Positions 7,536 to 15,204 of a stretch of 28,077 bases of DNA are shown piece by piece. Source of the stretch: DATAWZ01 sp036266975 (GTDB taxonomy: Bacteria > Actinomycetota > Thermoleophilia > Solirubrobacterales > Solirubrobacteraceae); the NCBI GenBank assembly GCA_036266975.1, contig DATAWZ010000092.1:1-28077 (forward strand), read 5' to 3'. Position numbers and translations under genes: made by a program. The stretch's first letter is position 1. Each line of letters starts with the position of its first letter. The notes under the pieces were generated by a model. It did not search any database. It saw only the letters and a program-made list of their open reading frames with translations, and was not told where the DNA came from.

Positions 7536-8708
7536 TCACAGCCCCAGCGTGCGGCCGATGAGCTCTTTCATGATCTCGTTGGTCCCGGCGTAGATGCGCG
7601 TGATGCGCGCGTCGACCCAGGCCTTGGAGATCGGGTACTCGGTCGTGTAGCCGTAGCCGCCGTGCAACTGCAGCCCGGCGTCGGTGACCTCCCCGAGCAG
7701 CTCGGTCGTCCACCACTTGGCCATCGCCGCCTCCTCGACGGTCGCCGTGCCCGCGCAATGGCGCTCGATCGTGCGGTCCACGAAGCAGCGCGTGAGCTCG
7801 AGCTTGGTCTTCAGCTCGGCCATCACGAACCGCGAGTGCTGAAAGGAGCCGATCGGCCGGCCGAAGGCCGTGCGCTCCTTGACGTAGGCGAGCGTCATCT
7901 CGAAGGCGAGCTCGGCGCCGGCGATCGCACTGACCGCGAGCACCAGGCGCTCAGGCACGAGCCGGGCGACGAGCTGCATGAAGCCCGACCCCTCCGGCCC
8001 GAGGACGTTCTCGTCCGGCACGTGGACCTCGTGGAAGAACAGCTCGCTGGTGTCCGAGCAGTGCTGTCCGAGCTTCTCGATCTGCGCGCCGGGTTCGAAG
8101 CCCTCCATTCCGCGTTCGACGACCAGCAGCGACAGGCCGCCGTGGCGCTCCTCGCCGGTCCGCGCGGCGACGATGACCAGGTCGGCGTTGATCCCGTTGG
8201 TGATGAACGTCTTCTGGCCGTCGAGGATCCAGCCCTGGCCGTCGCGGCGGGCACGGGTGCGGATGCCGGCCAGGTCCGAGCCGGTGCCGGGCTCGGTCAT
8301 CGCGATCGCGAGCACGTTCTCGCCACCGGCCACGCCAGGGAGCCAGCGTCGCTTCTGCTCCTCGGTCGCCGACTCGAGCAGGTAGGGCAGGCAGATGTCG
8401 GTGTGCAGGCCCGGACCGATGAAGGCGTCGCCGACCCCCGAGCGGGCCGTCTCCTCGGTCAGCACCACGTTGAAGCGCCAGTCGGCGACGCCCTGGCCGC
8501 CGTACTCCTCGGGGACCGCCATGGCCAGAAAGCCGTGCGAGGCCGCCCTGGCGAACAGCTCGCGCGGGACGATCCGGGCGCGCTCCCACTCCTCGTAGTG
8601 GGGGCGGACCTCGGCCGCCAGAAAGCGCCGGAAGCTCTCGCGGTAATCCTGGTGCTCGTCTTCGAACAGCGAGCGCCGGGGCGCGGGCGGCGGGGCGGTG
8701 ACGGCCAT
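7536..8708 (-). CDS. Acyl-CoA dehydrogenase (LCAD/IVD-like active site)
   Basis: This 390-aa flavoprotein is the first gene of the operon. Family motifs include AMTEPGTGSDLAGI (flavin and substrate site, ~127-140), GQKTFITNG, QLHGGYGYTTEYPISKAWVDARI and the C-terminal IYAGTNEIMKELIGR. In medium- and short-chain enzymes the catalytic base is the Glu of YEGT; here that residue is Ala374. A Glu-Arg pair in VPERLVLAVS (Glu233) matches the alternative helix-G position used by long-chain and isovaleryl-CoA dehydrogenases, so the enzyme is probably active and of that type. The start at 8708 fits the normal length; the upstream extension has no family similarity. Regulation is likely by the divergent TetR gene. 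Confidence 0.9.
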   Translation of the reverse strand: MAVTAPPPAPRRSLFEDEHQDYRESFRRFLAAEVRPHYEEWERARIVPRELFARAASHGFLAMAVPEEYGGQGVADWRFNVVLTEETARSGVGDAFIGPGLHTDICLPYLLESATEEQKRRWLPGVAGGENVLAIAMTEPGTGSDLAGIRTRARRDGQGWILDGQKTFITNGINADLVIVAARTGEERHGGLSLLVVERGMEGFEPGAQIEKLGQHCSDTSELFFHEVHVPDENVLGPEGSGFMQLVARLVPERLVLAVSAIAGAELAFEMTLAYVKERTAFGRPIGSFQHSRFVMAELKTKLELTRCFVDRTIERHCAGTATVEEAAMAKWWTTELLGEVTDAGLQLHGGYGYTTEYPISKAWVDARITRIYAGTNEIMKELIGRTLGL

Positions 8709-8734
8709 CGGGCGGGTCCTCTCGTCGTGCCAAC

Positions 8735-8760
8735 TAAGAAACCGGGCGGCCGCATTGTTA
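8735..8760. promoter_or_regulatory. Candidate TetR operator in the divergent promoter
   Basis: Within the 88 bp between the beta-oxidation operon and the TetR gene lies an imperfect inverted repeat: TAAGAAACCGGGC (8735-8747) followed directly by GGCCGCATTGTTA (8748-8760), 9 of 13 positions symmetrical. The AT-rich ends stand out in GC-rich DNA. Assignment as the binding site is inference from position. Confidence 0.4.
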
Positions 8761-8796
8761 CACAGGGGCGCCGTACCGCGCGCCAAGATGCACGCC

Positions 8797-9426
8797 ATGA
8801 GTAGCCCTCCGGCCCGTCGCACCCAGGAGCAGCGGCGCGCCGAGACCCGCGCCAAGCTGCTGGACGCCACGGTCAGCAGCGTCCTCGAGGTCGGTTACGC
8901 CCACACGACTACGCGCCGTGTCGCCGAGCTCGCCGGCGTGTCAGCGGGCGCCGAGGCCTACCACTTCCCCCGCCGGGTCGACCTCGTCGGCGCCGCCGTC
9001 GAGCACCTGGCGCAGCGCCGCATCGCCGAGGGGCGCCGCCGAGTCACCGAGCTGCCGACCGCCCCGCACGAGCGTCTGCCGGCGGTGCTCGACCTTCTCT
9101 GGGGCGACTTCTCCAGCCCGATCTTCGTCGTGTTCGTCAAGCTCTGGGTCGCCGCCGCCGACGAGCCCGAGCTCTACGCCCGGCTCGTGACCGCCGAGCG
9201 GCAGATCGTGCGCGAGATCACCAAGCTCGCGTACGAGATCCTCGGCGACCTCGCCGCGCGGCCCCGCATCGAGCGGATGCTGCTGCTCGTCCTGAGCGCC
9301 TGCCGGGGCCTGGCTCTCACCGAGCACTTCGAGCCCCACGACCATCGGCGCCGCGCGCAGTGGCCGGCGTTGCGCGCGGCCCTGCTGCACGCGGTCAGCG
9401 CCGAGGTCGCCGGGTCAGATGTGTAG
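8797..9426 (+). CDS. TetR-family transcriptional regulator
   Basis: This 209-aa protein has an N-terminal TetR DNA-binding domain: AETRAKLLDATVSSVLEVGYAHTT, then the helix-turn-helix RRVAELAGVSAGAEAYHFP (residues ~37-56). The remaining ~150 residues are the helical ligand-binding part and are not conserved enough to name a ligand. It is divergent from a complete beta-oxidation operon, so repression of that operon, relieved by an acyl-CoA, is the likely role by analogy with FadR/KstR-type regulators. ATG 8797 and ATG 8788 are both possible starts; neither has a clear ribosome binding site. The 3' end overlaps the convergent small membrane gene by 12 bp. Confidence 0.87.
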   Translation: MSSPPARRTQEQRRAETRAKLLDATVSSVLEVGYAHTTTRRVAELAGVSAGAEAYHFPRRVDLVGAAVEHLAQRRIAEGRRRVTELPTAPHERLPAVLDLLWGDFSSPIFVVFVKLWVAAADEPELYARLVTAERQIVREITKLAYEILGDLAARPRIERMLLLVLSACRGLALTEHFEPHDHRRRAQWPALRAALLHAVSAEVAGSDV

Positions 9427-9615
9427 GACGCCGCGCTGCTCGAGGTGCACCGAGGCTGCCACGAACACGCCGTAGGCGGCTATCAGCCCCACGACGACCG
9501 ACAGCCACGAACCGAGAATGAACATCCCGATCGCCAGCGCCGTCAGGACGATCGCCGCGAGCACCGGCGCCGTGCGCGGCAGGGGACGCGTAGATTGGAT
9601 CCTTGCCTCACTCAT
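9415..9615 (-). CDS. Small two-helix membrane protein, unknown function
   Basis: A 66-aa protein beginning MSEARIQSTRPLPRTAP, with two hydrophobic segments: VLAAIVLTALAIGMFILG and LSVVVGLIAAYGVFVAASV, followed by HLEQRG. It resembles the short uncharacterised two-transmembrane proteins common in actinobacteria, and I cannot assign a role. The open frame could start at 9648, but ATG 9615 gives a cleaner cytoplasmic N-terminus. It is convergent with and overlaps the TetR gene, and is followed upstream by the MarR gene on the same strand. Confidence 0.55.
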   Translation of the reverse strand: MSEARIQSTRPLPRTAPVLAAIVLTALAIGMFILGSWLSVVVGLIAAYGVFVAASVHLEQRGVLHI

Positions 9616-9673
9616 GCCCCAAGTCCTACCCAGCATGATGAGCGGCAATCGGGCGCCTGTCGGCGCCTTGACG

Positions 9674-10192
9674 TCAGGGGCGCGCCGGCCGGCGCGAGGG
9701 CGTGCGGATCCGCGGGACCATCGGGCTGGGGGTGGCGTCGGAGTCGCTGGAGCGCTCGAGCGCCGCAGCGACGTCCACCAGCATCCGCGAGACCGCGACC
9801 TGCTCTTTGCTCGAGAGCTTCTCGATCGCCTTCGAGAGATCGCTCAGCACCGGTGTGAGTGACCGCTCGACCACGCGCCGTCCCTTGGCCGTGGCGGTGA
9901 GCATGACCACGCGGCGGTCGGTCGGGTGCGCGCGGCGGCGCAGCAGTCCGGCGTCCTCCAAGCGGTCGGCCAGACCGGTCATCGAGCTGCGGCCCAGTCC
10001 AAGCTCGCGCCCGAGGGCCACGCCGCTCATCCCCTTGGTCACCTCGATCCGCGTCAGCGCGAAGTAGTCCAGGGGGCTCAGGTCCGCCTCCGCCGCTTTG
10101 ACCGACACGAAGCGCTGCGTCCCGCGGAACACCTGCCTGAGTTGCTCAAGGATCGCCCCCGGCCCGACCTCATCCTCGGTCTGCCCTGTCAT
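9674..10192 (-). CDS. MarR-family transcriptional regulator
   Basis: The 172-aa reading from ATG 10192 contains the MarR winged helix: LSPLDYFALTRIE, GVALGRELGLGRSSMTGLADRLEDAGLL (recognition helix ~65-80) and the wing RRAHPTDRRVVMLTATAKG. An upstream ATG at 10243 would add 17 residues, but those codons (AGG, ATA, CCT) are unlike the rest of the gene and cover a perfect palindrome, so the shorter form is preferred. The C-terminal tail is Pro/Arg-rich and probably disordered. No effector can be named. The adjacent secreted SGNH gene ends just upstream on the same strand, so the two could be co-transcribed. Confidence 0.85.
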   Translation of the reverse strand: MTGQTEDEVGPGAILEQLRQVFRGTQRFVSVKAAEADLSPLDYFALTRIEVTKGMSGVALGRELGLGRSSMTGLADRLEDAGLLRRRAHPTDRRVVMLTATAKGRRVVERSLTPVLSDLSKAIEKLSSKEQVAVSRMLVDVAAALERSSDSDATPSPMVPRIRTPSRRPARP

Positions 10193-10208
10193 GCCGCTGT
10201 CAGGGTAC

Positions 10209-10220
10209 CGCCATATGGCG
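10209..10220. promoter_or_regulatory. Perfect 12-bp palindrome before the MarR gene
   Basis: CGCCATATGGCG reads the same on both strands and lies 17-28 bp before the preferred MarR start (10192). MarR proteins commonly bind palindromes near their own promoters, so autoregulation is a plausible reading; the assignment is positional only. Confidence 0.4.
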
Positions 10221-10247
10221 TCCTGCGTAATCCTTTCCTTCATATGC

Positions 10248-10272
10248 CGTGCTCTTCATGTATTAGAGCACG
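10248..10272. promoter_or_regulatory. Inverted repeat at the end of the SGNH gene
   Basis: CGTGCTCT (10248-10255) and AGAGCACG (10265-10272) are perfect 8-bp arms around a 9-nt AT-rich loop. The element overlaps the SGNH stop codon (10263-10265) and lies upstream of MarR. It could be a weak terminator for the SGNH transcript or a second MarR operator. Confidence 0.4.
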
Positions 10273-11525
10273 CCGGCCTGACGCATCGCGCCGAGGAGCA
10301 CCTGAAGCGCGATCTCATCCCCGCCGGTCGAGAGGTGCACGCCGTCGACCTCGCGGACGTCGACCGTCTGACCGCCGTAGGCGATCTCCTGGTGGTACTG
10401 GTCGCCCGGGGTGAACACGGGGCGTAGATCGATCAGGTGCACGCCGGCGGGGAAGTGCGAGGCGGCGATCTCGTCCGCGGCGTCGACCGCGTTGAACGCC
10501 TCGGCGAAGTTGGCCGGCCGCGGCACCGGCAGGGTGAACCAGAACACCTGCCCGGCGCCGCCGCGCAGGTAGTCGCCCATCATCTGCTCCACGCGCCCGG
10601 CGTAGGCCTGCACCCAGGGGGCGCCGCAGCACAGCGCCAGGCCGTGCCCGTCGGGGATCCCGAATCCGTCGTTGGCGCCGATGAACACCACGACGACGTC
10701 CGGGCGCTCGCCCTGCGCCTGCGCGTGGGCGCGGGTGAGCCAGCTCGTGCCGCCCGGAACGGTCAGGCCGGTGCTGATGTAGGCCTGCCCGGTGACCTGC
10801 GCCTGGCCGGCCAGGGCATCGGCGATGTCGTCGTCGAGGATCTGCATCTCCGAGTCACCGGTGGCGAGCAGTCGCAGCGCCCCGGTCCCGACCACCACCC
10901 GCCGAGTCAGCGAGACCGCCGGCCCACTCACCTGCAGCTGCCACGTGCCCACGCGGTTGGGCACGAACGCCGCCGATCCCTCTTCGCCGGAGAGGGTCAG
11001 GCGCTGGCACTGGCGCGCGCCGCCGGGGGCGCGCAGGCACGCCTGCAGCACGCCGCCGCCGCCCGCCGCCGCGCTGATCGTCGCCAGCAGGTGGACGCCG
11101 ACGCGGGGCGGGCTCGGCCACAGCGTCAGCGTCGGCTGGCAGGGCGGCGTGGTGGTCGTGATCTGCGTGGTCTCGGTGGCGCCGCTGGGGAGCGTCTCGC
11201 GGGCCTGGAAGCTTCGCTCGCGGCTCGTGCAACTCCATGGCGCACCGTAGCGCCGCCCGCTCGCGGCGAAGCGCAGGTGCAGCGTCTCCAGCGGCGCCGG
11301 CGCCTTGCCGGCGTGCAGCTCGGAGATGACGACCGTCGAGCCCGGCCTGCCGTGGACCTGGAAGCTCACGTAGCCGGGCGTGTTCTCAACGGCGACGAGC
11401 CGCAGGGACCGCGTACCGAACGCGCCAAGCGTCAACGCCGCCATCGGGCCCGCGAGCAGGCCCACCAGCAGCAACAGCAACGGAGCCCGCGGGCCCCGCC
11501 GCGGGCTCTGCCGTCGCGCCCGCAT
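10263..11525 (-). CDS. Secreted SGNH/GDSL-type hydrolase family protein
   Basis: This 420-aa protein starts with a basic stretch and a hydrophobic core (APLLLLLVGLLAGPMAALTLGA), so it is exported or membrane-anchored. Residues ~40-215 form a beta-rich extracellular region with several Cys. The SGNH hydrolase domain follows, with block I ATGDSEM (Ser225), block III FIGANDGF (Asn285) and block V DGVHLS (Asp394, His397), so all four catalytic positions are present. An adjacent CC pair (299-300) follows block III. The substrate is unknown; esterase or acyl/acetyl transfer on cell-envelope glycans is possible. A paralogue lies at 26726-28003. Divergent from the dienelactone hydrolase gene. Confidence 0.8.
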   Translation of the reverse strand: MRARRQSPRRGPRAPLLLLLVGLLAGPMAALTLGAFGTRSLRLVAVENTPGYVSFQVHGRPGSTVVISELHAGKAPAPLETLHLRFAASGRRYGAPWSCTSRERSFQARETLPSGATETTQITTTTPPCQPTLTLWPSPPRVGVHLLATISAAAGGGGVLQACLRAPGGARQCQRLTLSGEEGSAAFVPNRVGTWQLQVSGPAVSLTRRVVVGTGALRLLATGDSEMQILDDDIADALAGQAQVTGQAYISTGLTVPGGTSWLTRAHAQAQGERPDVVVVFIGANDGFGIPDGHGLALCCGAPWVQAYAGRVEQMMGDYLRGGAGQVFWFTLPVPRPANFAEAFNAVDAADEIAASHFPAGVHLIDLRPVFTPGDQYHQEIAYGGQTVDVREVDGVHLSTGGDEIALQVLLGAMRQAGVL

Positions 11526-11603
11526 GAGTCGGGTCTATCACAACCGTGTCGGGGCGCTGCGTCGGATATACCCCTGGGGCCACCCGCGAAAGGAGCTCCG
11601 CCG

Positions 11604-12383
11604 ATGTGCTTCGACCACGACTCCCGACCGCCGGGCCTGCCGGCTGAGGTCCCGATCGCCGGCGCCGCTGCCGCTGAGCGGCTCGAGCTGACCAGCGCCG
11701 ATGGCACCCGCGTGAGCGCGGCCCTGGCGCAGGCGCCCGAGGCGGCGCCGACCGGCGTGGTGATTCTGCCCGACGTGCGCGGCCTGTACCGCTTCTACGT
11801 CGAGCTGGCCGAGCGCTTCGCGGAGGCCGGGCACTCGGCGATCGCCATGGACTACTTCGGGCGCACCGCGGGGACCGGCGAGCGCGGCGAGGACTTCGAC
11901 TTCTGGCCGCACGTCGCCGAGACCCGCCTGCCCCAGGTACAGGCCGACGCGGCCGCCGGCCTGGCGGTGCTGCGCGAGCGGACGGGGGTGCGGGCGGCGG
12001 TGACGGTCGGCTTCTGCTTTGGCGGCAGCCAGTCGCTGATGGTCGCCACGCGGCCCGACCTCGGCTTCTCGGGGGTGATCGCCTTCTACGGCGGGCTCGC
12101 CGACCGGGGCGAGGTGATGCCCTCGCCGATCGACCGCGCCGGGGACATGCACGGTCCGATCCTCGGGCTGTACGGGGAGGCCGACGATCACATCCCGATG
12201 GCCCAGGTTTCCGAGCTCGACCAGCGCCTCACCGCGGCGGGCGTCGAACACGAGATCTACAGCTATGCCGGCGCGCCGCACTCGTTCTTCGACCGCAGGT
12301 TCGACGAGTACGCCGACGCCTGCGAGGACGCGTGGCGGCGAATGCTCGGCTTCCTGTCCGACGCCGGCGCGCCGGCGTCGTGA
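11604..12383 (+). CDS. Dienelactone hydrolase family protein
   Basis: This 259-aa alpha/beta hydrolase has the dienelactone-hydrolase layout: GVVILPDVRGLYRFYVELAERFAEAGH, MDYFGRTAGTG, the nucleophile Cys138 in GFCFGGSQS, Asp at ~194-195 in GEADDHIP and His226 in GAPHSFFDR. The Cys-Asp-His triad is the family signature. True dienelactone hydrolases open lactones in chlorocatechol breakdown, but most homologues, including this one, have no known substrate and no pathway genes lie beside it. AAAGGAG sits about 8 nt before the ATG. Its stop overlaps the start of the decayed aldo/keto reductase gene by one base, a former operon. Confidence 0.87.
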   Translation: MCFDHDSRPPGLPAEVPIAGAAAAERLELTSADGTRVSAALAQAPEAAPTGVVILPDVRGLYRFYVELAERFAEAGHSAIAMDYFGRTAGTGERGEDFDFWPHVAETRLPQVQADAAAGLAVLRERTGVRAAVTVGFCFGGSQSLMVATRPDLGFSGVIAFYGGLADRGEVMPSPIDRAGDMHGPILGLYGEADDHIPMAQVSELDQRLTAAGVEHEIYSYAGAPHSFFDRRFDEYADACEDAWRRMLGFLSDAGAPAS

Positions 12384-13138
12384 TGAGCGGCGTGCAGGCC
12401 AGCGGCACCTTCGCCGTCGACGGGCGGACCGTGCACCGCCTCGGCTTCGGGGCGACGCGCCTGACCGGCGAGGGGTCTGGGACCCCGCCCGACCGCCGGC
12501 CGACCGCAGGGAGTGCGTGCGCGTCGTGCGCCGCGCGGTCGAGCGGGGGGTCGAGCTGATCGACACCGCCGACTCCTGCGGGCCGACGGTCAGCGAGGAG
12601 ATCCTCCACGAGGCGCGGCACCCCTATCCCGACCGGGCGCTGATCGCCACCAAGGCGGGCCTGGTGCGGACCGGCCCGAGCCAGTGGCATCCGGTGGGCC
12701 GGCCGGAGTACCTGCGTCAGGAGTGCGAGCTGAGCCTGCGCCGGCTCGGCGTCGAGCGCATCGATCCCTTCCAGCGGCACCGCATCGACCCCAAGGTGCC
12801 GGCCGAGGAGCAGTTCGGCCTGCTCTCCGAGCTGCTCGCGGAGGGCAAGGTCGGCCCGGTCGGGCTCTCACAGGTCGGCGTGGATGAGATCGAGGCGGCG
12901 CGCAAGGTGGTGCCCATCGTCACCGTGCAGAACCGCTACAGCGTCGGCCACCGCATGCACGAGGACGTCGTCGAGCCCGCGAGCGCCAGGGCATCGGCTT
13001 CATTCCCTGGCACCCGCTCGACGGCGGCGAGCTGGCCAAGCCGGCGGCGCGCTCGACGCGGTCGCGCATGGGGTCGGCGTGACGGTCTCGCAGGTCGCCG
13101 CCGAGCAGCAGTCCGAGCTGGACGGGCGCGGTCGCTGA
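12383..13138 (+). pseudogene. Decayed aldo/keto reductase
   Basis: Aldo/keto reductase sequence is readable only by changing frame. Frame 2 from ATG 12383 gives VHRLGFGATRLTGEG. One base missing in the G-run at ~12472-12475 moves it to frame 1 (PPADRRECVRVVRRAVERGV, RALIATKAGLVR, PIVTVQNRYSVGHRMHED). Near 12976 it shifts to frame 3 (ERQGIGFIPWHPLDGGELAKP), and near 13043 to frame 2 (GGALDAVAHGVGVTVSQVA). The catalytic Tyr is replaced in DTADSCGP (normally Tyr where Cys is), while the Lys (IATKAG) and His (FQRHRID) remain. The usual C-terminal segment after VSQVA is missing. Several independent lesions make sequencing error an unlikely full explanation. Confidence 0.82.
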
Positions 13139-13153
13139 GCCCCGGGCGCCCGC

Positions 13154-13420
13154 TCATCGAGCACGAGCGCGATGCGTGCCGATCAGGATCCCGATGTTCG
13201 AGACGGTGAACGGCACGAGATAGGTCAGTCCGGTCTTCAGCCACACGGCGGTCGTGGCGTGCCCGGCGAGCACGACGTTCAGCTGGTTGATCGCGAACAG
13301 CACGGTGCCCACGATCAGGGCGGTGGCCGCGGTGCGGCGCAGGTGCGCCGGCCGTCTGACGAGGGCAAGCGCCTCGTGCCATTCCTGCCAGCTCGGGGCC
13401 TGATGATCTGATGAAGCCAT
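13154..13420 (-). CDS. NrtS-like small membrane protein (putative nitrate/nitrite transporter)
   Basis: An 88-aa protein with two hydrophobic helices: ATALIVGTVLFAINQLNVVLAG and LKTGLTYLVPFTVSNIGILIG. The pattern of an AL-VGT-L-AIN helix followed by K-LTYLVPF-VS matches the short NrtS family, first described in marine cyanobacteria for nitrate/nitrite uptake; this is from memory of the family. The start is taken at ATG 13420 because the upstream extension is Arg/Pro-rich and has no similarity. No nitrate-assimilation genes are nearby, so a different anion or role is possible. Divergent from the ThDP enzyme gene. Confidence 0.6.
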   Translation of the reverse strand: MASSDHQAPSWQEWHEALALVRRPAHLRRTAATALIVGTVLFAINQLNVVLAGHATTAVWLKTGLTYLVPFTVSNIGILIGTHRARAR

Positions 13421-13496
13421 GCGATGGCGGCGCCGGTCTCCGGGAGCGTAGGTGACGAGGGCCGGCCACGCCCGCCGGCGGGTGGGACGCTGCGGG

Positions 13497-13502
13497 TACA
13501 GT
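13497..13502 (+). promoter_or_regulatory. Candidate -10 element for the ThDP enzyme gene
   Basis: TACAGT at this position fits the TAnnnT pattern; no good -35 was found. Transcription would start near 13509, which excludes the GTG at 13501 as start codon and agrees with the start at 13558. Confidence 0.25.
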
Positions 13503-13557
13503 GACCGATCATGGGTCCCCGGCACGCGCTGGCCTTCACCCCGGCCCAGGCACGCTG

Positions 13558-15156
13558 ATGCAGACCGTCCGCGATGCGCTGCACGAGCTCCTGCGCGCGC
13601 AGGGGATGACGACGATCTTCGGCAACCCCGGCTCGACCGAGCTGCCGATGCTCGCCGAGCTTCCCGACGAGTTCGGCTACGTGCTCGGGCTGCACGAGGG
13701 CGTCGCGGTGGGAATGGCCGACGGCTACGCGCAGATCACCGGCAAGCCGGTGCTCGTCAACCTGCACACCGCGCCGGGCCTGGGTAACGCGATGGGGGCG
13801 ATCTTCACCGCCCAGGCCAACAAGGCGCCGCTGCTCATCACCGCCGGCCAGCAGGCCCGCTCGCTGATGACGATGCAGGCCACGCTGACCAACCGCGACG
13901 CGATCCGCGTCCCGCATCCGTTCGTGAAGTGGAGCTTCGAGCCGCCGCGGGCGCAGGACGTCCCGCACGCACTTGCGCGGGGGGCGGCGCTCGCGGCGAT
14001 GGCCCCCTCCGGCCCGGTCTTCGTCTCGATACCGATGGACGACTGGCAGCAGCCGGTCGAGCAGGACGCCGCCGCCCACGCGATCGGCCGGCGGGTGAGC
14101 CGGCGGGCCGGGGCCGACCCCCTCGCCGTCGCGCAGCTCGCCGAGGATCTCGCGGTCGCTCGCCGCCCGGCGCTCATCGCCGGCCCGGAGATCGACGCCT
14201 CGGGCGCCTGGGCGCAGGCCGTCGCCCTCGCCGAGCACGCGACGCTCGAGGTGTGGGCGAGCCCGCTGCCCGGGAGCGGGCGGATCGGCTTCCCCGAGGA
14301 CCACCCGCGCTTCCGCGGCGTGCTGCCGCCGGCCGTCGGCCCGCTCTCGCAGACGCTCGAGGGCTACGACCTGGTGCTCGTCGTCGGCGCCCCGGTGTTC
14401 TGCTACTACCCGAACATCCCCGGGCCGCTGCTCCCGGAGGGGACGCGGCTGGTGCTGATCGGCAACGATCCCGATGAGGCCGCGCGGGCCCCGATGGGCG
14501 ACGCGATCATCGGCGACGTGGCGCTGACGCTGCGAGCGCTGCTCGAATGCGTCCCAGCTGGTGACCGCCCGGCCCCCGAGCCGGTGCCCGCGCCCGAGCC
14601 TGCGCCGGCGAGCACCCCGATGAGCGGCGCCCAGGCGGTCGACGCGCTCAAGGCCGCGCTCCCCGAGGAGGCGATCCTCGTCGTGGAGGCGCCGGCGGTC
14701 ATCGCGCCGCTGCGCCAGCGGCTGCGCATCTCCCGGCCGGCCAGCTACTTCCTGACCAGCGGCGGCGGCCTCGGCTTCGGCCTGGCGGCCTCGGTCGGGA
14801 TCCAGCTCGGCTGTCCGCAGCGCCCGGTCGTCGCCGTCCTCGGCGAGGGATCGGCGCAGTACGCGATCCAGGCCCTGTGGACCGCGGCGGCCTACGAGGT
14901 CCCGCTCACCGTGCTGATCATGCGCAACGACGAGTACGCGATCCTGAAGTGGTTCGGCGCGCTCGAGGGCGCCACCGACGCGCCCGGGCTCGACCTGCCG
15001 GGCCTCGACGTGGCGGCGCTCGCGAACGCCTACGGCGTACCCGCCCAGTCGGTGGACGAGCCCGAGCAGCTCGTCACCGCGCTGCGCGAGGCGATCGCCA
15101 CGGACGGGCCCCGGCTCGTGCAGGCGCGCATCGCGCCCGGCATGGCCCCCCTCTGA
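13558..15156 (+). CDS. Benzoylformate-decarboxylase-like ThDP enzyme
   Basis: The 532-aa reading from ATG 13558 (MQTVRDALHELLRAQGMTTIFGNPGSTELPML) lines up from end to end with benzoylformate decarboxylase (528 aa in Pseudomonas). Ser26, Glu47 (GLHEG) and His70 (NLHTAPG) fall at the same numbers as the catalytic residues of that enzyme. The other active-site His (281 in Pseudomonas, VFRYH) is Tyr284 here (VFCYY), and the cofactor motif GDGS is GEGS. It therefore keeps the ThDP-activating Glu but may have another substrate or reaction. The family decarboxylates 2-keto acids, usually as tetramers in the cytoplasm. A GTG at 13501 would add 19 unrelated residues. Confidence 0.85.
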   Translation: MQTVRDALHELLRAQGMTTIFGNPGSTELPMLAELPDEFGYVLGLHEGVAVGMADGYAQITGKPVLVNLHTAPGLGNAMGAIFTAQANKAPLLITAGQQARSLMTMQATLTNRDAIRVPHPFVKWSFEPPRAQDVPHALARGAALAAMAPSGPVFVSIPMDDWQQPVEQDAAAHAIGRRVSRRAGADPLAVAQLAEDLAVARRPALIAGPEIDASGAWAQAVALAEHATLEVWASPLPGSGRIGFPEDHPRFRGVLPPAVGPLSQTLEGYDLVLVVGAPVFCYYPNIPGPLLPEGTRLVLIGNDPDEAARAPMGDAIIGDVALTLRALLECVPAGDRPAPEPVPAPEPAPASTPMSGAQAVDALKAALPEEAILVVEAPAVIAPLRQRLRISRPASYFLTSGGGLGFGLAASVGIQLGCPQRPVVAVLGEGSAQYAIQALWTAAAYEVPLTVLIMRNDEYAILKWFGALEGATDAPGLDLPGLDVAALANAYGVPAQSVDEPEQLVTALREAIATDGPRLVQARIAPGMAPL

Positions 15157-15204
15157 CGCCGCGCCCGCCGCTCGCCGGCGCCGGGGAAGGGACCGCCCGA
15201 CGGG

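Noticed and set aside
10193..10243. N-terminal extension of the MarR gene
   Set aside because: It contains codons rare in this DNA (AGG, ATA, CCT) and overlaps a perfect palindrome; the family domain starts after the later ATG.
13501..13557. GTG start 19 codons upstream for the ThDP enzyme
   Set aside because: Homologous enzymes begin at the MQTVR-like sequence; the GTG overlaps a TACAGT element that could be the -10.
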